Source of the DNA: an uncultured Variovorax sp.
GTDB lineage: Bacteria > Pseudomonadota > Gammaproteobacteria > Burkholderiales > Burkholderiaceae_C
NCBI GenBank assembly: GCA_903872875.1
Contig: CAIQMJ010000038.1
Span: 1-5,475 of the forward strand
Direction: 5' to 3'
Length of the DNA stretch: 5,475 bases
Under the pieces are notes generated by a model. That model was not told where the DNA came from. It worked only from the letters and a program-made list of their open reading frames with translations, and did not search any database. Position 1 is the first letter of the stretch; every line of letters begins with the position of its first letter. A program made the translations under genes and the position numbers. Positions 1 through 5,475 of this stretch are shown here, piece by piece.

Positions 1-1196
<1,196 letters not shown>

Positions 1197-1213
1197 GGCG
1201 CGAAGGGTCAGTG

Positions 1214-1240
1214 ATCTAAACGAATGGAAAGCAGTGTCAA
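1214..1240 (-). promoter_or_regulatory. Possible internal promoter ahead of gcvP (weak)
   Basis: The minus strand has an exact TTGACA at 1240-1235, followed 15 nt later by TTAGAT at 1219-1214 (or, with 16 nt spacing, TAGATC). The -35 match is perfect but the -10 matches only three of six consensus bases and the spacing is short. A start near 1206 would give a leader of about 10 nt to the gcvP ATG, which has no Shine-Dalgarno sequence. It could give gcvP some transcription independent of the riboswitch, or it may be chance. Confidence 0.25.
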
Positions 1241-1255
1241 CGGGCGAAGGTTTCG

Positions 1256-1335
1256 GCCGGCGCCGGGCCGCCCCAAGGCGGCCGAGCCCCCTCCTCGGGA
1301 GGTGGCGAAGCACACGAAGTGGCAAGCCGGGAGGC
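1256..1335. repeat. REP-like intergenic palindromic element between gcvH and gcvP
   Basis: The spacer after the gcvH stop holds two adjacent perfect hairpins: GGCCGCC/GGCGGCC with loop CCAA at 1266-1283, and CCTCC/GGAGG with loop TCG at 1290-1302. These are followed by a stretch with CGAAGCACACGAAGTGGCAA at 1307-1326. From memory, this layout (GGCCGCCCCAAGGCGGCC, then a C-rich/G-rich hairpin, then an ACGAAGTG tail) resembles short elements scattered between genes in Comamonadaceae genomes; I could not check copy number. There is no U-run after either stem, so it does not look like a terminator. Within the gcv transcript it could stabilise the upstream gcvT-gcvH portion or reduce read-through into gcvP. 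Confidence 0.55.
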
Positions 1336-1710
1336 TCAAGACTCTGCAGCGAACTTGTCGTAGTCCGCGGCCTCCAGGAGCGCGTCGAACTGCAGCGGGT
1401 CGGACGGCTTGACCTTGAAGAACCAGCCGGCGCCGTTCGGATCGCTGTTGGCCAGCGACGGATCGGCGCGCAGCGCCTCGTTCACTTCGGTGATCTCGCC
1501 GCTGATCGGCATGTACACGTCGGCCGCGGCCTTCACCGATTCGACGACACCGGCCACTTCGCCCTGGGCGAAGGTCGCGCCGATCTCGGGCAGGTCGACG
1601 AACACGACGTCACCCAGCGCGTCCTGCGCATGCACGGTGATGCCGACGGTGAGCGGCGCATCGCCTTCGCTCTGGACCCATTCGTGGTCCTTGGTGTACT
1701 TGATGGTCAT
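1336..1710 (-). CDS. gcvH: Glycine cleavage system H protein (lipoyl carrier)
   Basis: This 124-residue protein is the lipoyl carrier of the glycine cleavage system; it takes the aminomethyl group from GcvP and presents it to GcvT, then is reoxidised by dihydrolipoyl dehydrogenase (not encoded in the window). The full length fits the family. The biotinyl/lipoyl fold spans most of the chain, with VGITVHAQDALGDVVFVDLP at 22-41 and the attachment motif VVESVKAAADVYMPISGEI at 55-73, in which Lys60 is the expected lipoylated residue. The C-terminal PNGAGWFFKVKPSDP (91-105) is also typical. The ATG at 1708-1710 has a strong AAAGGAG six bases upstream. It follows gcvT by 45 nt and is almost surely cotranscribed with it. 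Octanoyl/lipoyl transferases acting on it must be encoded elsewhere. Confidence 0.98.
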   Translation of the reverse strand: MTIKYTKDHEWVQSEGDAPLTVGITVHAQDALGDVVFVDLPEIGATFAQGEVAGVVESVKAAADVYMPISGEITEVNEALRADPSLANSDPNGAGWFFKVKPSDPLQFDALLEAADYDKFAAES

Positions 1711-1716
1711 CGGGAA

Positions 1717-1723
1717 CTCCTTT
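1717..1723 (-). promoter_or_regulatory. Ribosome binding site of gcvH
   Basis: AAAGGAG on the minus strand, with a 6-nt spacer (TTCCCG) before the gcvH ATG. It is the strongest Shine-Dalgarno in the operon and fits the high H-protein demand of the system. Confidence 0.85.
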
Positions 1724-1755
1724 GAAAAGTAAGTCTGTGGATCTGGCGAAAGTGC

Positions 1756-2916
1756 TCAGCCCCGGAAGTATCGGGCGGGCAGGAAGGGCAGCGTGCAGAC
1801 TTCCATGGGAACCGGCTTGCCACGCACGATGGCCTGCAGGCGCGTGCCGGGTTCGGCGAATGCGGTGGCCACGTAGCCCATGGCGATCGGCCGATCGACG
1901 CTGGGGCCGAGCAGGCCGCTGGTGACCTGGCCGATCGGCTGGCCCTCGAAGGATTCGAGCGGCGTGCCGTCGCGCACCGGAACGCGTTCCAGCGCGACCA
2001 GGCCGACCCGGCGGCGGGTCAGCGTGTCGTGGTCGATGTGGCCGGCGGTGCCTGTCGATGCGGTGAGTTGCGCGAGGATCTTCTCGGCGCCAGGGAAGCC
2101 GCCTGCACGCGCGCCGCCGGTGCGGCGCACCTTCTGGATGGCCCAGTTCAACGAAGCCTCGACCGGCGTCGTTCCCTCGTCGATGTCGTTGCCATACAGG
2201 CACAGGCCGGCTTCGAGCCGCAACGAGTTGCGTGCGCCCAGGCCGATCGGCTGGACTTCCGGTTGCGCGAGCAACAGTCGCGCAAGCGCCTCGGCATCCG
2301 AGGCGGCAACGGAGATCTCGAAGCCGTCCTCGCCGGTGTAGCCGCTGCGGGTGGCGAAGGCGGCGATGCCGCCGATCTGCACCGCACCGCCGGTCATGAA
2401 GACGAAGCGCTCGATACCGGGCGACAGGCGCGCCAGCACGGCAGCCGCCTGCGGACCCTGGAGCGCGAGCAGCGCGTGGTCGGGCATCGGCTGCACGCTG
2501 CAGCGGGAGCCGATCCGCGTCTGGATGTGTGCGATGTCGGCCACCTTGCAGGCGCCGTTGACGATCACGAAGAGAGAGTCGCCGCCTTCATTGAAGAACA
2601 TCAGGTCGTCGAGGATGCCGCCCGCGTCGTTCAGCAGCAGGCCGTAGCGCTGCTTGCCGGGCTGCAGGCCGATCACGTCGACCGGCATGAGGCTTTCGAA
2701 GGCCGCTGCGGCGTCGGGGCCGACCAGCCGCAACTGGCCCATGTGGGAGATGTCGAACAGGCCCGCGGCCGTGCGGGTGTGCCTGTGTTCGGCCATCAGG
2801 CCGGCGGGGTACTGCACCGGCATCGAGTAGCCGGCAAACGGAACCATGCGCGCGCCGAGTTCGACGTGCAGGTCGTGAAGAGGTGTCTTGAGCAGATCGG
2901 CGGATGCAGCGGCCAA
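1756..2916 (-). CDS. gcvT: Aminomethyltransferase, glycine cleavage T protein
   Basis: GcvT transfers the methylene group from aminomethyl-lipoyl-GcvH to tetrahydrofolate, giving 5,10-methylenetetrahydrofolate and ammonia. Starting at the TTG at 2914-2916 the protein has 386 residues, close to the family norm. Motifs seen: LGARMVPFAGYSMPVQYPAG near the N-terminus, LFDISHMGQL (about 53-62), GGILDDL (99-105) holding the expected catalytic aspartate, RSGYTGEDGFEI (190-201) and GLGARNSLRLEAGLCLYGND (225-244). The C-terminal domain has VTSGLLGPSVDRPIAMGYV. The start is chosen because TTG at 2914-2916 has GGAG exactly 6 nt upstream, the same spacing as gcvH. A longer reading from a TTG at 2932-2934 has no Shine-Dalgarno and would overlap this one; the first in-frame ATG falls too far inside the conserved fold. 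It lies directly downstream of a tandem glycine riboswitch and heads the gcvTHP operon. Confidence 0.96.
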   Translation of the reverse strand: MAAASADLLKTPLHDLHVELGARMVPFAGYSMPVQYPAGLMAEHRHTRTAAGLFDISHMGQLRLVGPDAAAAFESLMPVDVIGLQPGKQRYGLLLNDAGGILDDLMFFNEGGDSLFVIVNGACKVADIAHIQTRIGSRCSVQPMPDHALLALQGPQAAAVLARLSPGIERFVFMTGGAVQIGGIAAFATRSGYTGEDGFEISVAASDAEALARLLLAQPEVQPIGLGARNSLRLEAGLCLYGNDIDEGTTPVEASLNWAIQKVRRTGGARAGGFPGAEKILAQLTASTGTAGHIDHDTLTRRRVGLVALERVPVRDGTPLESFEGQPIGQVTSGLLGPSVDRPIAMGYVATAFAEPGTRLQAIVRGKPVPMEVCTLPFLPARYFRG

Positions 2917-2922
2917 GGCGCA

Positions 2923-2928
2923 CTCCAG
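2923..2928 (-). promoter_or_regulatory. Ribosome binding site of gcvT, defining a TTG start
   Basis: CUGGAG on the minus strand, followed by UGCGCC and then UUG. The 6-nt spacing from GGAG equals that of gcvH. This site decides between the two possible TTG starts and lies right next to the putative expression platform of the riboswitch. Confidence 0.7.
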
Positions 2929-2929
2929 G

Positions 2930-2979
2930 AGCAAAGGGGCAGTTTCAATCCATGACGCAAATCATGGGCCACCCCTGCT
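2930..2979 (-). promoter_or_regulatory. Putative expression platform of the glycine riboswitch
   Basis: On the RNA strand the 3' side of aptamer-2 P1 contains AGCA (2979-2976) and GGGG (2975-2972). These are complementary to CCCC (2939-2936) and UGCU (2933-2930), leaving a UU bulge. The resulting 8-bp helix would enclose a perfect CCAUGA/UCAUGG hairpin (2967-2950) and end one base before the gcvT Shine-Dalgarno CUGGAG. It cannot form together with P1 of aptamer 2. No proper U-run follows (only UUU, itself inside the helix), so control of translation initiation seems likelier than transcription termination. The pairing is read from sequence; the switching role is inference. Confidence 0.4.
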
Positions 2980-3094
2980 GTCCGCTCTACCTGAGAGATT
3001 CGCCCCACGATCGGGGTTTGCTCCTTCGGTGGATGGCCTCCATCGTGCGAATCTCGTGCGAGCCGCGCGACATGGCCATCTCTCTCCAGCAAGG
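2973..3094 (-). promoter_or_regulatory. Glycine riboswitch aptamer 2 (gene-proximal)
   Basis: P1 is CCUUGCUG (3094-3087) paired with CAGCAGGG (2980-2973), 8 bp with one G-U. P2 joins GAGAGAU (3084-3078) to AUCUCUC (2999-2993). P3 is a perfect 7-bp GAUGGCC/GGCCAUC (3080-3074 with 3038-3032), sharing a few bases with P2, and is topped by a long 35-nt arm. The conserved CACCGAAGGAGCAAA follows at 3031-3017, then a CCCC/GGGG hairpin (3016-3003) and GCGAAUCUCUCAGGUA. The order matches the family closely. The long P3 arm is unusual in being complementary to the P4/P2 strand (see findings). Confidence 0.92.
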
Positions 3095-3097
3095 AAA

Positions 3098-3115
3098 CGC
3101 CCGTGTGAACGGGCG
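3098..3115 (-). other. Hairpin in the linker between the two glycine aptamers
   Basis: CGCCCGU/ACGGGCG forms a perfect 7-bp stem with a UCAC loop between P1 of aptamer 1 (ends 3120) and P1 of aptamer 2 (starts 3094). Linkers of tandem glycine riboswitches are usually short and unstructured apart from pairing with the 5' leader, so this insertion stands out. It could act as a rigid stacker between aptamers or be a tolerated insertion. Confidence 0.75.
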
Positions 3116-3119
3116 CCTC

Positions 3120-3194
3120 GTCAGTCCTTTTGCCTGAGCGTTCGGATGGTTCCTGCGCCTTCGGCGGTCCCGCGGGGCGGGACTCTCTCCTGAC
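3120..3194 (-). promoter_or_regulatory. Glycine riboswitch aptamer 1 (promoter-proximal)
   Basis: P1 is GUCAG (3194-3190) with CUGAC (3124-3120). The purine strand GGAGAGA follows, then P3 as a perfect 7-bp GUCCCGC/GCGGGAC stem with a 3-nt loop (3183-3167). The conserved CGCCGAAGGCGCAGG is at 3166-3152 and CUCAGGCAAAAGGAC at 3138-3124. The aptamer is compact, about 75 nt, because its P3 arm is short, in contrast to the long arm of aptamer 2. Confidence 0.93.
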
Positions 3195-3201
3195 CCGGGC
3201 G

Positions 3202-3207
3202 AGTGTA
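3202..3207 (-). promoter_or_regulatory. Possible -10 element for the gcv leader (weak)
   Basis: TACACT (four of six matches to TATAAT) lies at 3207-3202. A start seven bases on, near 3195, would begin the RNA with GGUCAGG, exactly at P1 of aptamer 1. No recognisable -35 lies at the right distance (the positions fall on GCGAAA at the end of dctM). It is either a weak or activator-dependent promoter, or the gcv operon is reached by transcription through dctM. Confidence 0.3.
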
Positions 3208-3221
3208 GTGGAATTGGCGCT

Positions 3222-4499
3222 CTATTTCGCGTAGACCAGGTCGCGCAGCGCGAGCGAAACCCATGGCACGTAGGTGATCACCATCAGGCAGGCCAGGATC
3301 ACCAGCACGAAGGGCACGAGATGCCGCACGATCCGGTCGAGCGAGATGCGCGCGACCGTGCAGGCTGCGAACAGGTTCACGCCGAAAGGCGGGGTGATCA
3401 TGCCCAGGGCGAGGTTCACGACCATGATCAGTCCGAAATGCACCGGGTCGATGCCGAAGTGCTGGGCCACGGGTGCCAGGATCGGCGCCAGCACGATGAT
3501 GGCCGCGCTGGTCTCGATGAACATCCCGATCACGAACAGTGCGGCATTGACGCCGAGCAGGAACATCGCCGGCGACTTGAGTACGCTCTCGAGCCAGTGG
3601 CCGATCGCGTCGGGCACGCCAGCGCGCGTGATGAGGAAGGCGAACAGCCCGGCATTGGCGATGATGAACATGATCACGGCGGACGAGAGCACCGACTTGC
3701 GCAGGATCGCGTACAGGTCCACGAACTTGATCTCGCGGTAGATCACGAGGCCCACCACCAGCGCATAGAAGACCGCGACTGCCGAGGCTTCGGTCGGCGT
3801 GAAGATGCCGCCGTAGATGCCGCCCAGGATGATCACAGGCATCAGGAGCGCCCAGCCCGCTTGCCATAGCGCCTTGCCGAAGGGCATGCGTCCGTCGCCG
3901 TCGGTCTTGCCCCAGCCCTTGAACTTGCAATAGACCCAGACGAAGAGCATCAGCGCGGCGCTGATCAGAAGGCCGGGCCCGAAGCCTGCGATGAACAACT
4001 CGCCGATCGACACTTCGGCGCTCACGCCGTAGAGGATCATCGGGATCGACGGCGGGATGATCACGCCGAGTTCTGCGCTGGTGGCCTGCAGCGCGGCCGC
4101 GTAGCTGGTCGGGTAGCCGTGCTTGATGAGCGCCGGGATCAGGATGGCGCCGATCGCGAAGGTGGTTGCCACCGACGAGCCCGACACGGCGGCGAAGATC
4201 ATGCAGGTCAGCACGCAGGTCATCGGCAGGCCGCCCTGCACGCCACCCACGATGCTCTTGGCGAACTCGACCAGCCGCCGCGAGATGCCGCCGGTCTCCA
4301 TCAGGTTGCCGGCCAGGATGAAGAACGGGATCGCGGCCAGCGGAAACTTGTTGATCGAATTGAACATCTCCTTCGCGGAGATCAGCATGTTAGCCTGAGC
4401 GACCTGGATGCCGAGGATCGAGGCGAGCCCGATTGACACGGCCACTGACACCGACAGTGCAAAGCACAGCACCATCGTTCCAACCATCACGGGCGTCAT
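3222..4499 (-). CDS. dctM: TRAP transporter large permease subunit, DctM family
   Basis: This is the large integral-membrane subunit of a tripartite ATP-independent periplasmic (TRAP) transporter, the sodium- or proton-coupled channel component. The 425-residue length is normal. It is hydrophobic throughout, consistent with about 11-13 membrane segments. Family signatures: IPFFILAGNLMETGGISRRL (57-76), FAAVSGSSVATTFAIG (102-117), ELGVIIPPSIPMILYGVSAE (143-162), GGIFTPTEASAVAVFYAL (230-247) and MITPPFGVNLFAACTVARIS (367-386). Its ATG overlaps the dctQ stop as ATGA, so the two are likely translationally coupled. The substrate cannot be read from this subunit; the family carries C4-dicarboxylates, other carboxylates and related acids. 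The TAG stop lies 27 nt before the glycine riboswitch, with no terminator between. The gene symbol is the family name. Confidence 0.96.
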   Translation of the reverse strand: MTPVMVGTMVLCFALSVSVAVSIGLASILGIQVAQANMLISAKEMFNSINKFPLAAIPFFILAGNLMETGGISRRLVEFAKSIVGGVQGGLPMTCVLTCMIFAAVSGSSVATTFAIGAILIPALIKHGYPTSYAAALQATSAELGVIIPPSIPMILYGVSAEVSIGELFIAGFGPGLLISAALMLFVWVYCKFKGWGKTDGDGRMPFGKALWQAGWALLMPVIILGGIYGGIFTPTEASAVAVFYALVVGLVIYREIKFVDLYAILRKSVLSSAVIMFIIANAGLFAFLITRAGVPDAIGHWLESVLKSPAMFLLGVNAALFVIGMFIETSAAIIVLAPILAPVAQHFGIDPVHFGLIMVVNLALGMITPPFGVNLFAACTVARISLDRIVRHLVPFVLVILACLMVITYVPWVSLALRDLVYAK

Positions 4500-4990
4500 T
4501 GCGCGGTCTCCAGTTCAAGGCGCTTGGGATCGAGAAAGTTGCCGGCGATGCCGAACAGGCTGAACATCGCACCGACCGGCAGCGCGAGATAGGCCCAGAC
4601 CATGGACAGGCTTTCGAGCCCCGCCATCGATTGCACGCGGCCACGCATCGCGTAGTCCCAGCCGTACCAGAGCACGACCAGCATCAGCGCCAGCGCTGCC
4701 AGGCTCACGACGCCGTCGAGCACGCGCTGCATGCGCGCCGGGCTCCAGCGGTACAGCACGTCGACGCTGACCATCGCGCCCTGTCGGAAAGCCATGGGAA
4801 TGCCAAGGAAGACCATCCAGATCAGGCTCACGCGGATCAGGATTTCGCTCCACTCGGCGGGTTGTTCGAGAACGAAGCGCGTGACGATCTGGAACACGCC
4901 CAGTGCCGACGCGACGACCAGCATTGCGCAGGCCAGCAGCATCGATACGCGGGTGGTCCAGCGTTCGATGCCAAGGAATTTGTCTTTCAT
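4496..4990 (-). CDS. dctQ: TRAP transporter small permease subunit, DctQ family
   Basis: This is the small membrane subunit of the TRAP transporter, which associates with DctM. The protein has 164 residues and four hydrophobic segments, at about 13-38, 49-68, 88-110 and 128-152. The loop EQPAEWSEILIRVSLIWMVF (42-61) and the following LGIPMAFRQGAMVSVDVLY are typical of the family. The start is the ATG at 4988-4990 (MKDKFLGIERW); a longer reading from about 5149 would run back through the terminator region and into dctP and is not credible. No clear Shine-Dalgarno precedes this ATG, which together with the upstream hairpins suggests lower output than dctP. It overlaps dctM by 4 nt at its end. 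Confidence 0.94.
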   Translation of the reverse strand: MKDKFLGIERWTTRVSMLLACAMLVVASALGVFQIVTRFVLEQPAEWSEILIRVSLIWMVFLGIPMAFRQGAMVSVDVLYRWSPARMQRVLDGVVSLAALALMLVVLWYGWDYAMRGRVQSMAGLESLSMVWAYLALPVGAMFSLFGIAGNFLDPKRLELETAQ

Positions 4991-5008
4991 CTCGAAGCCG
5001 TGATGTGT

Positions 5009-5043
5009 AAACAGAAAAGCCCGCCGGCAATTGCCAGACGGGC
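5009..5043 (-). terminator. Terminator-like hairpin between dctP and dctQ
   Basis: On the RNA strand GCCCGUC-U-GGC pairs with GCC-GGCGGGC: 10 bp with one bulged U and one G-U, an AAUU loop, at 5043-5019. It is followed by UUUUCUGUUU (5018-5009). This has the form of an intrinsic terminator, probably leaky, since dctQ and dctM have no other evident promoter. Such a partial terminator after the binding-protein gene would give more DctP than permease. Confidence 0.7.
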
Positions 5044-5054
5044 GGAAATCATCC

Positions 5055-5078
5055 ACGCCGGAGCGAATTCCCCGGCGT
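5055..5078 (-). other. Hairpin just after the dctP stop codon
   Basis: ACGCCGG/CCGGCGU forms a perfect 7-bp stem with a 10-nt loop, 9 nt after the dctP stop codon. No U-run follows directly. With the next hairpin it may protect the 3' end of dctP mRNA from exonucleases. Confidence 0.55.
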
Positions 5079-5087
5079 ATGCCTTGG

Positions 5088-5475
5088 TCACTTGTAGTTG
5101 CGAATGGCGTCGAGGGCGGGCTTGCCGAACTGTTTCTCGAACTCGGCATTGACCGGCGCCAGCGCCGCGACGAACTTCGACTTGTCGACGTTGTCGATCA
5201 CCGTCATGCCCTTGGCGCGGAGATCGGCGACGCCCTTGGCGTCGTCCTCGTCGACCCGCGCGCGATTGGCCTTGGTACCCTCCTTGGCCGCATCGAGGAA
5301 AGCTTGCTGGTCGGCCGGCGCCAGTTTGTCGAAGACCGCCTTGTTCATCAGGAAGATGCAGGGCGAATAGACGTGGCCCGTCAGCGTCAGGTGTTTCTGC
5401 ACCTGGTCGAACTTGGCCGAGATGATCACCGGCAGCGGGTTCTCCTGGCCGTCGACCGTGCCTTGCTGCAGGGCG
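5088..5475 (-). CDS. dctP: TRAP transporter substrate-binding protein, DctP family, C-terminal part
   Basis: This is the C-terminal 128 residues of the periplasmic solute-binding protein of the TRAP system; the N-terminus and signal peptide lie beyond the right edge. The fragment opens with ALQQGTVDGQENPLPVIISA, containing the family hallmark G-x-V-D-G-Q-E-N-P, and continues with KFDQVQKHLTLTGHVYSPCI and NKAVFDKLAPADQQAFLDAA, both typical of DctP proteins. The final helix EKQFGKPALDAIRNYK ends in TGA at 5088-5090. It is the first visible gene of the dctPQM operon. The carboxylate-binding arginine expected in the family is upstream of this fragment, so the ligand cannot be judged. An apparent start at the GTG at 5427-5429 is internal. 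Confidence 0.95.
   Translation of the reverse strand, partial: ALQQGTVDGQENPLPVIISAKFDQVQKHLTLTGHVYSPCIFLMNKAVFDKLAPADQQAFLDAAKEGTKANRARVDEDDAKGVADLRAKGMTVIDNVDKSKFVAALAPVNAEFEKQFGKPALDAIRNYK

Larger units (their letters stand above)
2973..3194 (-). promoter_or_regulatory. Tandem glycine riboswitch upstream of gcvTHP
   Basis: Two glycine aptamers lie in series in the leader of gcvT, the usual arrangement for glycine cleavage operons, where glycine binding normally turns expression on. The full element runs from P1 of aptamer 1 to the 3' strand of P1 of aptamer 2 and ends 56 nt before the gcvT start codon. Each aptamer carries the conserved purine-rich 5' strand (GGAGAGA), the CCGAAGG core and the CUCAGG strand. 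The linker between the two P1 helices is 25 nt and contains its own hairpin. The element begins only 27 nt after the dctM stop codon. Confidence 0.95.

Noticed and set aside
2029..2955. A 308-codon plus-strand open frame
   Set aside because: It is antisense to gcvT and runs into its leader; low-complexity Arg/Ala/Gly/His composition and no family signature.
2950..2967. CCAUGA/UCAUGG hairpin as an intrinsic terminator of the riboswitch
   Set aside because: The stem is only 6 bp, is not GC-rich and is followed by AUUGAAACUG rather than a U-run.
3195..3221. A terminator after dctM
   Set aside because: The 27-nt spacer has no stable stem with a U-run on the minus strand.
2917..3221. A small protein gene in the 305-nt leader
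   Set aside because: Short frames exist on both strands, but the sequence is accounted for by two glycine aptamers, the linker hairpin and the expression platform.
3121..3930. A 269-codon minus-strand open frame overlapping dctM
   Set aside because: It is an out-of-frame shadow of dctM and extends into the riboswitch; the dctM frame carries all TRAP motifs.
4991..5149. N-terminal extension of dctQ by 53 codons
   Set aside because: It would overlap dctP and read through both hairpins; the extension is hydrophilic and unlike any DctQ N-terminus.
4433..5152. A 239-codon plus-strand open frame
   Set aside because: It is antisense to dctQ and crosses the terminator-like hairpins; the composition is that of an antisense shadow.

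Overview
All real genes in this window lie on the minus strand, so it reads right to left. The DNA is GC-rich with strong G/C bias at third codon positions. The GcvP, GcvT and GcvH sequences and a Comamonadaceae-looking intergenic repeat suggest a betaproteobacterium of the Burkholderiales, perhaps near Variovorax, Acidovorax or Polaromonas. That placement is inference from sequence style, not from a search.

Region 1 (about 3222-5475) is a tripartite TRAP transporter in the order dctP (3' part only, entering from the right edge), dctQ, dctM. A hairpin pair, the second followed by a U-run, sits between dctP and dctQ and looks like an attenuating terminator that would favour binding-protein mRNA over permease mRNA. 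dctQ and dctM overlap as ATGA.

Region 2 (about 2917-3221) is a regulatory leader: a tandem glycine riboswitch with two aptamers, 27 nt after the dctM stop and ending just before gcvT. Both aptamers carry the recognisable cores (CGCCGAAGGCGCAGG with CUCAGGCAAAAGGAC, and CACCGAAGGAGCAAA with CUCUCAGG).

Region 3 (1-2916) is the glycine cleavage operon gcvT-gcvH-gcvP, with gcvP running off the left edge. GcvP decarboxylates glycine, GcvH carries the aminomethyl group on lipoyl-lysine, and GcvT passes the methylene to tetrahydrofolate and releases ammonia. Glycine sensed by the leader would control synthesis of the system that degrades it.

The protein content is ordinary. The points worth a second look are in the RNA leader: a hairpin-bearing linker between the aptamers; a P3 arm in aptamer 2 whose sequence is complementary over 14 bases to the aptamer's own P4/P2 strand; a helix near the ribosome binding site that competes with P1; and the very tight junction with dctM, which leaves almost no room for a separate gcv promoter. 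I found no mobile element, CRISPR array, tRNA or rRNA.
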